DNA from: Vibrio sinus
GTDB taxonomy: Bacteria; Pseudomonadota; Gammaproteobacteria; Enterobacterales; Vibrionaceae
Length of the DNA: 62,845 nt
NCBI RefSeq assembly: GCF_023634645.1
Contig: NZ_JAMKMR010000023.1
Location: 1 to 62,845 of the forward strand
Direction: 5' to 3'
Shown here: in pieces, positions 53,137-62,800 of the stretch
Position numbering within the stretch: position 1 is the first letter of the stretch
Layout: every line of letters starts with the position of its first letter
Translations under genes and position numbers: made by a program
The notes under the pieces: generated by a model
The model's database searches: none
The model's input: only the letters and a program-made list of their open reading frames with translations
Told to the model about the DNA's origin: nothing

Positions 53137-53517
53137 CTATTTATTTGTAGGAGCTTGGCTTTGGCATGTTTGTTCATCATAGTCCAAAACGGTGCCACCA
53201 ATACCTGCAAACTGCATTCTGACAACCATACCTTCTTTCACAAATTGGCGTAGCTGTACACAAGCCGCATCATAGCTAAACTTCATGATGGATGCTGTAT
53301 TCCAACGATAGTCTTCGCCTGCTACGGTTTCATTGTAATAAATCACACCATTGTCTAGTATTTTTAGGTGCTTAATACCCGTTAGTTCTTTTTTCGCTGT
53401 CTCGATAGTTTGTGTCGAGGCCGTTGTTTTGATGCTAGCTGGGTTTAGTGCTTGGCAGCCAGCCAGAGCGATAGCAGATACAGCAAGTAGCCATTTAATT
53501 TTCAATGAAGTTTTCAT
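53137..53517 (-). CDS. small lipoprotein of unknown function
   Basis: 126 residues. Signal peptide with lipobox LALAGC at about residues 16-21 (IALAGCQALN), so the mature protein is anchored by Cys21. Mature part is about 105 residues with two further Cys (ACVQLR, EQTCQS). I do not recognise the family. It lies between two diguanylate cyclase genes and is co-directional with the PAS-GGDEF gene upstream of it, 60 bp apart, so co-transcription is possible. Confidence 0.75.
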   Translation of the reverse strand: MKTSLKIKWLLAVSAIALAGCQALNPASIKTTASTQTIETAKKELTGIKHLKILDNGVIYYNETVAGEDYRWNTASIMKFSYDAACVQLRQFVKEGMVVRMQFAGIGGTVLDYDEQTCQSQAPTNK

Positions 53518-53577
53518 CAGTTTTATTAATTGTGTATTAGAATTGGCCGGGACTATAAAAGAATTCGTAACTAGCGT

Positions 53578-54567
53578 CTACCAATCTTCCAAGTTGCCCA
53601 ACGATACGGTATTTTTCCCCAGTCTTTTCGATTCATACATGGCGTTGTCCGCCACACTGATCATTTGATTAAGAAGGTATAGAATGTTGAGATCATGGCC
53701 TTGATGATTTACGGCCTCTGGGATAGACATAGAGACCAGCCCAATACTGACCGTGATCCCCCCTGCATGACCAAAACTATCTTGAACTGCTCGACGTATT
53801 CTTTCTGCCGCGCATTTGGCTTGCTCTTCATCGGTATCAAGCATCACGATAACGAACTCATCACCACCTAATCGAGCGACTTTATCGGTGGCTCTTTGGG
53901 TTGCCTGTAAGCAGTTGGCAATCGAAACTAGGTAGTCGTCGCCAATCAGGTGGCCATATTTATCGTTGATGCCTTTGAAGTTATCGATGTCGAGAAAAGC
54001 AATACTCAGCGGCAACTCCTGACGTTGGCATATTAGAACATACTCTTCAAACCTTCGCATGAGCCCATCTCGATTCAGCACGCCAGTCAAAGGGTCTTCT
54101 AAGTTTAAACGGGCTAGCCGTTCGTTGGTTTCTCTAAGTTGTTGCTCTATTTTCTTAAAAGCGGTGACATCAACGTAGGAGCCGAGCATTCGTGTTACCT
54201 TGCCATGTTCATTACGAATCCCTATCCCGCGACATCGAGTCCAAACCGTTGAGCCATCTTTATGCAGGTATCGCACAACGTGATCGTAAGGATGGTTGGG
54301 GTCTTCACTGTGTGACTGAAAGGCCTCCACAATACGTTCTACATCATCCGGGTGGAATAGTTCTCGCCATTTTTCTGCAAGGTATGGGTGTTCATCGGGG
54401 CCATACCCAAGTCGCTCCCACCACTCAGGGCTCACCCATTCAGTGTCTTGTTCGGTATCCCAATACCATATCCCATCTAGAGATGAAGTATACAAAAGCT
54501 CAAATATCTTGTGATCACTCGATATCAGGTCATATAGCTCAATTTTTAAGTCTTCTGCGTCATCCAT
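53578..54567 (-). CDS. PAS-GGDEF diguanylate cyclase
   Basis: 329 residues from ATG 54567, which has gggagg just upstream; TTG 54585 is a poorer choice. The PAS/PAC sensor (about 20-145) reads SSLDGIWYWDTEQDTEWVSP and ends with GSYVDVTAFKKIEQQL. The GGDEF domain has DPLTGVLNRDGLM, FLDIDNFKGINDKYGHLIGD and VARLGGDEFVIVM, with the inhibitory site RATD exactly five residues before. It should make c-di-GMP with normal feedback. Cytosolic. Confidence 0.92.
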   Translation of the reverse strand: MDDAEDLKIELYDLISSDHKIFELLYTSSLDGIWYWDTEQDTEWVSPEWWERLGYGPDEHPYLAEKWRELFHPDDVERIVEAFQSHSEDPNHPYDHVVRYLHKDGSTVWTRCRGIGIRNEHGKVTRMLGSYVDVTAFKKIEQQLRETNERLARLNLEDPLTGVLNRDGLMRRFEEYVLICQRQELPLSIAFLDIDNFKGINDKYGHLIGDDYLVSIANCLQATQRATDKVARLGGDEFVIVMLDTDEEQAKCAAERIRRAVQDSFGHAGGITVSIGLVSMSIPEAVNHQGHDLNILYLLNQMISVADNAMYESKRLGKNTVSLGNLEDW

Positions 54568-54794
54568 GAATGCCTCCCAATACAATTGTCATCGTTACTT
54601 ATGAAGGTAAGCAATAACATTAATAATAGGATCTAGTTATTTATTTTTTATAATTATTAAATTTTATCTTAGGGATAAGATCTTAAAGGGACAGTCGCTT
54701 TAAGTGCCTCCATTCCTTGTTTGTGCAGTGTCTTCACCGGGGTATACTCTGTTTATCTATATGAAACGTGTACTAGTTTATTAGCAAAACAGAT

Positions 54795-55508
54795 ATGAGA
54801 AACAGTATCAGTATTCGAGGTTATACCAAGCAATTACAGAGTCATTTGCATGAGGATTACCACCAACTGGTGATGCCAATTCAAGGCAATATTTTGATTG
54901 AGATGCCAAAATTTGTTGGAAAAGTCACGGTTGGGGAGTGCGTAGTGATTCCTAGTGGCACCGAGCATGGATTTAAAGCAGATGAAATAGCACGTTTTAT
55001 TGTCGCAGATTTGGACGTGTTGCCTGCTCACTTTTTCACGGGCCAATTGGCTGTATTTTCAGTTACGCCACCGTTGTTAAGCTATATACATTTCATCGAA
55101 AAGCAATTGCAGCACCAAGTCGATAATGGGTTGGAAAGCTCGATTCTGAATGTGTTCTCGATGCTTTTGGAGCAGCAAACCCATGCTAAACCTATTGACG
55201 CGAGGCTCCGAGCAGTACAAAGTCATATTGCTGAAAATATAGATAAGGTTTTGACGATAAACGAATTGGCGAAGATATCTTGTTTAAGTGCTACTCAGTT
55301 TAAAAAGCGGTTTAAAGAAAGCATTGGCGTTACCACATTGCAGTACATCACTGAGCAGAGAATGGAGAAAGCTAAAGCGTTGCTCACGCATACCGATCTA
55401 CCCGTTCAATTGATTGCTGAGCGAGTGGGTTACAGTGATTTGTCTGCGTTCAGTCGTCGTTTTTCAAAATATTTTGGTTTATCTCCATGCAAGTTAACCC
55501 GCCAATAA
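54795..55508 (+). CDS. AraC-family transcriptional regulator
   Basis: 237 residues. N-terminal cupin sensor (HEDYHQLVMPIQGNILIEMP; CVVIPSGTEHGFKAD) and a C-terminal double HTH (INELAKISCLSATQFKKRFK; QLIAERVGYSDLSAFSRRFS). The latter is complete. The downstream EamA transporter gene on the same strand (98 bp) is the obvious candidate target. Ligand unknown. Confidence 0.9.
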   Translation: MRNSISIRGYTKQLQSHLHEDYHQLVMPIQGNILIEMPKFVGKVTVGECVVIPSGTEHGFKADEIARFIVADLDVLPAHFFTGQLAVFSVTPPLLSYIHFIEKQLQHQVDNGLESSILNVFSMLLEQQTHAKPIDARLRAVQSHIAENIDKVLTINELAKISCLSATQFKKRFKESIGVTTLQYITEQRMEKAKALLTHTDLPVQLIAERVGYSDLSAFSRRFSKYFGLSPCKLTRQ

Positions 55509-55606
55509 CGTCTGTTTAGACAATTGTTGCGTCTTTTCTGCAAAGTATTTGGTTGTTAATCTTCGTATTATTTTCTCTATTAAAAGTCATTGTAGAGAAT
55601 TAAGTC

Positions 55607-56524
55607 ATGTCATCTGTCGCGATTCAATCGACAAGCCAATATCAAATTGGTGTGCTGGCAATTTTATTTGCTTCCTTGTTGTGGGGAAGTACAGGCACTG
55701 CCGCAAGCTTCGCACACCAAACCAGCCCATTGGCCATTGGCGCTTTTGCTATGGGGGTTGGTGGTGTTCTTCAGGCTTTGTTATCTTGGCGTAGTATACG
55801 CCATCATTTCAATCAGATAATGGCCGTTAAGCCAGTATTAGCGATAAGTAGTGTTGCATTAGCCGTCTATCCTTTGGCTTTCTATACCTCGATGAAACTA
55901 TCTGGCGTTGTGGTTGGAACAGTACTCTCAATTGCCAGTGCGCCTTTCTTTACCGTTGTTATTGAGTGTCTTTTTAGCAAAAGTAAAAGGGTCTCTGTTC
56001 AGTGGTTGGTAAGTTTCGCGTTTGGCGTTATGGGCATCATGATTCTGGTAATGGCGAAATCGGGTGGTACTGTTGAATCGGATCAAACGTCCTACCTATT
56101 TGGCATTGTCTTAGGATTAGTCGCGGGATTAAGCTACGCTATCTACTCCTGGGTTGCCAAATGGATGATTGATGATGGTATTCAATCGCAAGCGGTGTTA
56201 GGAAGCATTTTTTTTGGTGGAGCATTACTGTTATTGCCTAGTTTAGCTTTTACCGGAGATCATCTTTTTTCAGGTGTCACGAATGCTATGGTTTCGATCT
56301 ATATGGCAATCATTCCAATGTGTTTAGGCTATCTCGCATATGGGTATGGATTAAGGTATGTTGATGTCAGCAGCGCTACTCTTCTCACTCTATTCGAGCC
56401 AGTGGTAGCGGCGGTGTTAGCTGTTTGGATTGTAGGTGAGAAGATTACAGTATCTGGCTGGATTGGTATTGGATTGATTAGTGTGTGCCTGATTCTTCAA
56501 ACCCTAGATAAAGATTTGAGCTAG
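55607..56524 (+). CDS. EamA/DMT-family transporter
   Basis: 305 residues with ten hydrophobic helices in two EamA repeats: the first begins GVLAILFASLLWGSTGTAAS, the second FGIVLGLVAGLSYAIYSWVA. Conserved GxxxG-type ends such as LGYLAYGYGLRYVDVSSATL and LFEPVVAAVLAVWIVGE are present. These proteins export or import amino acids and other small metabolites. Adjacent to the AraC regulator. ATG with agagaa upstream. Confidence 0.9.
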   Translation: MSSVAIQSTSQYQIGVLAILFASLLWGSTGTAASFAHQTSPLAIGAFAMGVGGVLQALLSWRSIRHHFNQIMAVKPVLAISSVALAVYPLAFYTSMKLSGVVVGTVLSIASAPFFTVVIECLFSKSKRVSVQWLVSFAFGVMGIMILVMAKSGGTVESDQTSYLFGIVLGLVAGLSYAIYSWVAKWMIDDGIQSQAVLGSIFFGGALLLLPSLAFTGDHLFSGVTNAMVSIYMAIIPMCLGYLAYGYGLRYVDVSSATLLTLFEPVVAAVLAVWIVGEKITVSGWIGIGLISVCLILQTLDKDLS

Positions 56525-56553
56525 CAGGACATGAAAGGTTTTATGGAGGTATT

Positions 56554-57042
56554 ATGAAAGGCGTAGGTAAGTTAACGTTTTTTTGCGGGAAAATGGGGGC
56601 GGGGAAAACGACAAAGTCTCAGCTGCTATCGCAAGAGACAAGTGCGGTCTTGATCTCAGAAGACGATTGGTTGACCACTTTGTACCCAGACCAGATCAAG
56701 ACATTTGATGATTATTTGTTGTATTCCGCTAGGCTAAAACCTTTAGTCAGAAGCCATGTGCAAAATATTCTACAGACAGGAACAGATGTAGTTTTGGACT
56801 ATCCAGCGAACACAGCCAAACAACGAAAATGGTTTATGGAACTTTCTAGCGAGGTTGGTGCTGCGCATGAGTTGATGTTCTTGGAGCGAACGGACGAGCA
56901 GTGCTTAACGCATATTGCGAAACGCAGGGTGGAACAACCACACAGAGCGCAATTTGATTGTGAGGACGTGTTTCACATGGTGACCCAATACTTTGAGCCA
57001 CCAATAGAAAGTGAAAACCTAACTATTGTTTATTGCGACTGA
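56554..57042 (+). CDS. P-loop AAA-type kinase-like ATP-binding protein
   Basis: 162 residues with excellent ribosome-binding site ggagg. Walker A FFCGKMGAGKTTKSQLL, then ISEDDWLTTLYPDQ and VLDYPANTAKQRKWF (Walker B-like Asp), and a lid region AKRRVEQPHRAQFD. Arrangement resembles chloramphenicol phosphotransferase/zeta-toxin-type small-molecule kinases. Substrate unknown; no antitoxin partner lies beside it. Confidence 0.78.
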   Translation: MKGVGKLTFFCGKMGAGKTTKSQLLSQETSAVLISEDDWLTTLYPDQIKTFDDYLLYSARLKPLVRSHVQNILQTGTDVVLDYPANTAKQRKWFMELSSEVGAAHELMFLERTDEQCLTHIAKRRVEQPHRAQFDCEDVFHMVTQYFEPPIESENLTIVYCD

Positions 57043-57137
57043 GTCATTACCAACTGTCGGAAGACAATAAAGTTTGATCAGTTACAATAAAGCTTATCCA
57101 TTTTTTAGGCGTGTTAGAACGTCAAACTAACACGCTT

Positions 57138-57243
57138 ATGCCCCATTTCTAGCTAGCTTCAAAGTACAGCACACTTCTGCATCGAGTCAGTTGCCCTATA
57201 TTTCTCAATCAATATATGGTGGCAATATGTTAGGAGATTTGAT
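57138..57243 (+). repeat. 106 bp direct repeat, copy 1
   Basis: About 90% identical to 58606-58711. Each copy ends within about 20 bp of the start codon of the next gene. It is preceded by a perfect stem gcgtgttag/ctaacacgc (57110-57136). Confidence 0.85.
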
Positions 57244-57251
57244 CAGATAAG

Positions 57252-57608
57252 ATGATGAAGCCAACAACCGTTCTCATTCATGTGCCAGATGTAAAAGTAG
57301 GCCTAGATTGGTATCAGAAAGCTTTTCCAATGGCTATTCCTGTTTTCTTGAAAGAATTCAATTTTACCCTTCTTAAAGTAGGTGATTTTACTCTTGAATT
57401 AGTTCATGCTGACGAGAAAGTAAGCGCTGGAAAAAGTGGTACTGTGCTTTATTGGTCTGTAGAAAACCTAGCGGTTGTACTAGAGCACTTTGTCTCAGTA
57501 GGAGCGAAGTTGTACCGAGGGCCAATGCAAATAGAAAATGGACTAGCAATGTGCCAAGTAGAAGATCCATTTGGTAATTTGATTGGCTTGCGAGGGAGAT
57601 ACGGATGA
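57252..57608 (+). CDS. VOC (glyoxalase/bleomycin-resistance fold) protein
   Basis: 118 residues. One VOC domain with two beta-alpha-beta3 units: TTVLIHVPDVKVGLDWYQKA and VLYWSVENLAVVLEHFVSVGA, ending with VEDPFGNLIGLRGRYG. The metal ligands His (near 9) and Glu/His (second unit) are only partly recognisable. Likely a small-molecule binding or resistance protein. It overlaps the next gene by 4 nt and starts 8 nt after the direct repeat. Confidence 0.82.
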   Translation: MMKPTTVLIHVPDVKVGLDWYQKAFPMAIPVFLKEFNFTLLKVGDFTLELVHADEKVSAGKSGTVLYWSVENLAVVLEHFVSVGAKLYRGPMQIENGLAMCQVEDPFGNLIGLRGRYG

Positions 57609-57949
57609 CGAAGCTTATCGCAATAACTGGGCATAAATCGAACTACCCAAATCCAATAGAGTTTTTCAAAGAAGATAAGGTTACATTGGGAGCCTTGGAT
57701 ACGGAGTTTGTGGGATGGATACGAGTAACAACAGACAACGGTAATATTGGTTGGGCTCCAATCCAATATATCGATTTCGATTTAGGCTCTACTGCTGGTA
57801 CGGCAAATCAAGACTACAATGCCCGAGAATTGGATATCGTTGTAGGTGAGATAGTTATATTGGTACGTGAATTGAGTGAGTGGTCCTTAGTGAGAAATGA
57901 GAATGGACTAGTTGGTTGGGTGCCAGCGAAAACACTCAATCCAGCGTGA
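57605..57949 (+). CDS. tandem bacterial SH3-type domain protein
   Basis: 114 residues in two SH3-like repeats, about 1-55 (ending WIRVTTDNGNIGWAPIQYID) and 62-112 (SEWSLVRNENGLVGWVPAKT). Each ends in the GWxP turn. No signal peptide is seen, so it is probably cytosolic, in contrast to most bacterial SH3 proteins. ATGA overlap with the VOC gene indicates translational coupling. Function unknown. Confidence 0.75.
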   Translation: MTKLIAITGHKSNYPNPIEFFKEDKVTLGALDTEFVGWIRVTTDNGNIGWAPIQYIDFDLGSTAGTANQDYNARELDIVVGEIVILVRELSEWSLVRNENGLVGWVPAKTLNPA

Positions 57950-58001
57950 CGGGCATATCAGTACACAGGTCATTGAGGTATCAGCTATAAGGGAAGTTCA
58001 C

Positions 58002-58559
58002 TTGAATAAATTGCTACTAGTTATCGATATGCAAGAAGACTTTTTTAGAGAAGGTAGGCTTGCCAAAAAAAGAGCGCGATTTACAGATTCATTGAACGAA
58101 TTGATTTCAGCATTCCGTCTCAAAAACCAAAACATTATTTGGGTTCGTCAGGTGTTTAAAGACGACTTGTCAGATAGCTATTTAGCTCTACGTCATTCTG
58201 GTCACAAATGGACAGTGGATGGTACTCATGGTTGCGAGTTACTAAGTGAATTAGACAAGCTATGCAGCGAGCATGAAATTATAAAGAAAAGGTATAGCGC
58301 ATTTTTTAGGACTGAACTTGATTCTATTCTCAATAAACTAAGTCCAAACGAGATTGTGATAGCTGGGGTAAATACACATGCTTGTATTAGGGTAACCGCT
58401 ATTGATGCTTACCAAAGGGATTATAAGCTCGTTTTGGCTGAAGAATGTATAGATTCGTATGACCAAGGTTGCCACGATGAGTCTTTCGGATATCTGGTAA
58501 ACAGCGGCATTGGAACCCCTTCATCTAATGAGCAAATTATTGAAGCACTGCAGTACTAG
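58002..58559 (+). CDS. isochorismatase-family cysteine hydrolase
   Basis: 185 residues from TTG 58002, preferred over GTG/ATG-type starts upstream because agggaag lies 7 nt before it and the fold begins right there (LLLVIDMQEDFF). Catalytic triad: Asp in VIDMQEDF, Lys in IIKKRYSAFF and Cys in VNTHACIRVTAIDAYQRDY. Nicotinamidase/isochorismatase-like; the substrate cannot be assigned. Third gene of the group between the two direct repeats. Confidence 0.85.
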   Translation: MNKLLLVIDMQEDFFREGRLAKKRARFTDSLNELISAFRLKNQNIIWVRQVFKDDLSDSYLALRHSGHKWTVDGTHGCELLSELDKLCSEHEIIKKRYSAFFRTELDSILNKLSPNEIVIAGVNTHACIRVTAIDAYQRDYKLVLAEECIDSYDQGCHDESFGYLVNSGIGTPSSNEQIIEALQY

Positions 58560-58605
58560 GACTCGCTTTTGTCTAGAGGCGTGCTTTGGGGCATGAAACA
58601 CGAAA

Positions 58606-58711
58606 ATGCCCCTTTTCTAGCTAGCTTCAAAGTACAGCACACTTCTGCATTGAGTCAGTTGCCCTACATTTCCTAATCAATATATGGTGACAATATATTG
58701 GAAAATTTGAT
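58606..58711 (+). repeat. 106 bp direct repeat, copy 2
   Basis: Matches 57138-57243 from atgcccc through the atttgat end with about ten substitutions. Preceded by a stem ggggcat/atgcccc (58588-58612) that partly overlaps it. Confidence 0.85.
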
Positions 58712-58729
58712 TGTCCTGTGAGATTAGCA

Positions 58730-59506
58730 ATGCCACTTCAAGATTTATCAAAGATGGGTGCTTCAAGGGTCTTATTGCAAGAATATGAAGGGAATCTATG
58801 TATCAATAAGCAAAAAGCATCTGCTGTTGAAATTGGCTTTTATCAATTTTCAGCACCCAAGCTAACAGGCGTAAACACCCCTAAGTTAATCAGGTTAAAC
58901 GGAAATAACCTATATATTGAATACATTCCTAATAAGATTACGTTAGATAAACTGAACAAATGTGATGACACTTTTAGACAGCTAGCGTACCTCCATCAGT
59001 CAAAATGTACACCACCATTTGCCGTTAAAACACATCAGTGGACACTGGAAGCCACAGAGTTAGCTTTACAGAGCTTGAACTTGCCTAATGTTACTAGAGA
59101 TTCAATTTATACTATTCAAGCTTCTTCAGCTGAGTTGTTTGTTAGCCATGGTTTGATTTCCGGTGATAGTAATGATGGCAATTGGGGAGTGAGAGACAAC
59201 GAGGAACTAGTGCTATTCGATTGGGAGCGCTTCGGTTATGGTAGTCCTGCGATTGATTTGGCTCCTTTAGTTCGAGGTTTAGGTAGTGTTAGTAGTTATC
59301 GAGAAGTTGTAGAAAAGTACTCTTGCTTTAACCCAACGTTTTCTTCAGAGATACTAAGAAAGCACTTAATCATCGCAAAGGTCTGGATATTAATTGAAGT
59401 GACTAATATTTTGATTAGTAGGAATAAACAAGATGCTCAACTGTATTTAAGCTGGTTTAATGAAAATGCACCATCATGGCTAGATGTAATAGAAAAAGAG
59501 CTTTAG
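58730..59506 (+). CDS. APH/choline-kinase-fold phosphotransferase, divergent active site
   Basis: About 258 residues from ATG 58730 (GTG 58718 also possible). The C-terminal lobe shows the kinase-like pattern VSHGLISGDSNDGNWGVRD followed by LVLFDWERFGYGSPAIDLAP. In active APH enzymes the first block reads HGDxxxxN; here the His is Ser, while the Asp and Asn are kept, and the metal-binding DWE is intact. The N-lobe is short. Substrate unknown; may be an aminoglycoside or a small metabolite. It follows direct repeat copy 2. Confidence 0.75.
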   Translation: MPLQDLSKMGASRVLLQEYEGNLCINKQKASAVEIGFYQFSAPKLTGVNTPKLIRLNGNNLYIEYIPNKITLDKLNKCDDTFRQLAYLHQSKCTPPFAVKTHQWTLEATELALQSLNLPNVTRDSIYTIQASSAELFVSHGLISGDSNDGNWGVRDNEELVLFDWERFGYGSPAIDLAPLVRGLGSVSSYREVVEKYSCFNPTFSSEILRKHLIIAKVWILIEVTNILISRNKQDAQLYLSWFNENAPSWLDVIEKEL

Positions 59507-59807
59507 CTTGGTGCTCATATTAAAAGGCAACATATTGCATTGCGGATCAGCTCTACATTAGTTGAGTTGGTTATGCCCCAAAGCTTCCTAGGTCCAATGA
59601 GCTGACGATTTAGCGAGTGTTGTAATAGACCAAATTAATCTACCCGTACTTTGAGCTCTTATACGGAAAATCTAACCTGCCCTGTAATTCTCTCTCGATT
59701 CACACCATACGTTTTTTGTGTAGTTTCCACGAAATCAAGTGGTTCAGCTTAATACGGAGATGCTGAAGGTATATGATAAAGGCAAACCATTAAAAACAAT
59801 AAACTAA
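59507..59807. other. intergenic region upstream of the SIR2 gene
   Basis: About 300 bp, AT-rich, with ttatgcccc near 59572 that recalls the start of the 106 bp repeats. No gene seen and no clear ribosome-binding site before ATG 59808. Confidence 0.4.
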
Positions 59808-62800
59808 ATGCAATTTGTAAAATACGGACCTAATGTTCCCGATAAATTGATCCAAGCACATGAGGAAGGTAGGGTAGTCTTCTTTTGTGGTGCTGGCATA
59901 TCCTTTCCGGCAGGCTTGCCCGGTTTTGGTAAATTGGTAAATTCATTGTATAGCGAGCTGGGTGTAATTCCTGATGAAGTACAAAAGCAAGCACTTAAGA
60001 ATGGTCAGTTCGACACGGCTGTTTCATTACTTGAGTCGATTAAGCCGACTCCAGAGTGGAGGCGAGATGTTAGAGAGAAACTCTCAGAGCTGCTAAAGCC
60101 AGATTTCTCTAGTCCTAAGTCGACACAGACGCACAAATCTTTACTCAGGTTATCAACAAATAACGATAAAAAAATGAGGTTGATAACGACGAACTTCGAT
60201 ACTGTTTTTCAAAAAGCTGCAGAAGAGGAAAGAATAGAGGTTAAGGAATTTTCTGCCCCATTGCTGCCTGTCCCTAAGAAGCGTTGGGATGGTTTAGTGT
60301 ATTTGCATGGTTTGTTGCCAAGGGATAAAAATGGTCTAGATCATTTGGTGATTTCGAGTGGAGATTTTGGGTTAGCTTATTTGACGGAACGTTGGGCTGC
60401 GAGATTTGTTAGTGAGCTATTCAGAACTTATACAGTTTGCTTTATTGGTTATAGTTTAAATGATCCAGTATTGAGATATATGATGGATGCTCTAGCAGCA
60501 GATAAACAACTTGGCGAGTCTCCACCTGAAATGTATGCATTTGGGAACTACAAAGCTAGTGAATACGATAAGGAAGAAAAGAACTGGCGAGCAAAAAATG
60601 TAACTCCAATATTGTATAAGAATCACAGTCGTCATTATTATTTGCATGAAACGCTAGCAAAGTGGGCTGAAACATACAGAGATGGCTTGAGTGGCAAGGA
60701 ACAGATAGTTGTCACAACTGCCTATACAAACCCAATGCAATCAGACGTGCAAAACGATTATGCCAAGAGACTAGCGTGGGCTTTGAGTGATCCATCAGGC
60801 ATTCCTGCAAAGACATTTTCTAAGCTCAGTCCGCCCGCTCCTATTTCATGGTTAAAAGTATTGGAGAGAGCGAATCTTAATACAGAGGACTTATCGAGAT
60901 ACGGTGTAATTGACAAATCTTTGGATGAAGAGGGAAGTTACAACATCTTCAATAGACCCGCCAAAAGCTCACTTACTCCAAATATGACTATTGCAAAAAG
61001 TGGGTACCATGAAACATCTTGGGATGAAGTAATGGAAAATCTAGCTAAATGGTTGCTACAGCATATCAATAATCCCGAACTAATCTTATTTGTTTCTAGA
61101 CAGGGCGGAAGACTGGATCAGCGAATGAAATGGCTGATATCGTCGGAAATTAGACAACAAGATGAGAAAAGAAAAGAACGAGATACGGAATACTTCAGGA
61201 GACTGAGCTTACAGAGCTCTGACCGAATTGTTACTAGTAGAATGAAATCTTTATGGTCTATTGTGCTTGCAGGCTACACAGAGTATTCAGGTATCGCGAC
61301 TGACTTTTATAGTTGGGTTCAAGATTACAAACTTCTCGGTGTCACTGTTGGACTAAAGAAAACCTTGCGTCGAGTTTTAGGCCCTTTTGTGAGCTTTAAA
61401 GAGCCTTTTAACTTCAATAAATCAGATGCAGAATCAGGGATTAAAGGTCGTATTGATTGGGATGTTGATGTTGCATCTTCTATTGCTCACTCTGCAATGG
61501 ATAGCTTAAACAAAGAAAAGTCTTGGCATGACCATTCCTATGAGCTGATACATGAGTTTGTAGGACTTTTAGTTGAGTTAATGGAAGTTAAATCAACCTT
61601 AGGCGATATTAACCCTAAAGCAGACTATTCATATATCTCTAGACCATCTATCAAAGCACACCCACAGAACAATGACTACAAGAGTTGGACGGTATTAGTT
61701 GACTTAGTCAGAGACTCTTGGCTGTCACTAGTAAAGCAAGATGAGAGTTTTGCAATCAGTTTAGCAGAACAATTTTGGAATCAACCTTATCCAATATTTA
61801 AGAGAATAGCACTCTTTTGTGCAAGTGAATCAAGTGCAATACCCGTTGATACAGTTGTCTCTTGGTTAAAGCAAGATGATGCATATTGGCTATGGGATGT
61901 GTCCACTCACAGAGAAGTCCTGCAGCTGCTTCGTACTCTGCACCGAGCTGCTAGCAACGAGCAGTACGAAGAAATACTTCAGATAACAATTAATGGTCCT
62001 AGGCGAGAGTGGTATACAGAAGAGTTATCAGAGGAAGAGTTCGAGGGTTTATGTAGTCGTTCAGTATGGTTGAGGCTCAAGAAGCTGCAGCAAGATGGTG
62101 GTGCTCTGAATGAAGAAGCGACTAAAACGTTAGCTGATATTGAGAATATTAATCCAAAATGGAAGCTTTCAAATGATGACCGTGATGAATTTACATTTTG
62201 GACAGGATGTGGCGATGAGCCCAAATCTATTGTTAGTGCACCAAAGGAAAAGCTAGCCTTAATCGAATGGCTTAAAGAGGAGCCAGTCGATCATTTCTGG
62301 ACTGAAGATGATTGGAGTACACTTTGTCGTGATGATTTTGAACTAACGTCGTCAGCTTTAAAAGAAACTGCTGCTTCCGGTATGTGGTTGACCAAAAGGT
62401 GGCGTCAAGGAATTCAAGTTTGGAGTGAAGCTGAAGATCTAGATCTAGAGAAACAGATAGGGTTGTTTACGTTTGTTCTGAAAGCTCCAGATGAAAAATT
62501 AGTAGAGATCGCTTGGTCATTATCTAGATGGCTTAAAAAACTCCAACCAAGAGATACTTTTGCTGACAATGATTTCTTATATTTTTACGATAGATTGCTG
62601 AATCTTCCGTACGAAATAGACAACGGTGCGGTAACGATTAATACTGCTATAAATCACCCTGTGGGGATGTTGGTAGAGTCCCTATTCAGTTGGTGGTATA
62701 CAAAGAAACCGTACGATGATGAAGGCTTGGATGAAGAGTTTCAAAGTAGGCTAGAAGTAGTTTGTGACTTAGCTATTGATAAGTTTAGTTGTAGAAGTTC

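Noticed and set aside
57110..59600. Superintegron attC sites between the accessory genes
   Set aside because: The hairpins lack the attC core (RYYYAAC / GTTRRRY) in the right places and the repeat precedes genes instead of following them.
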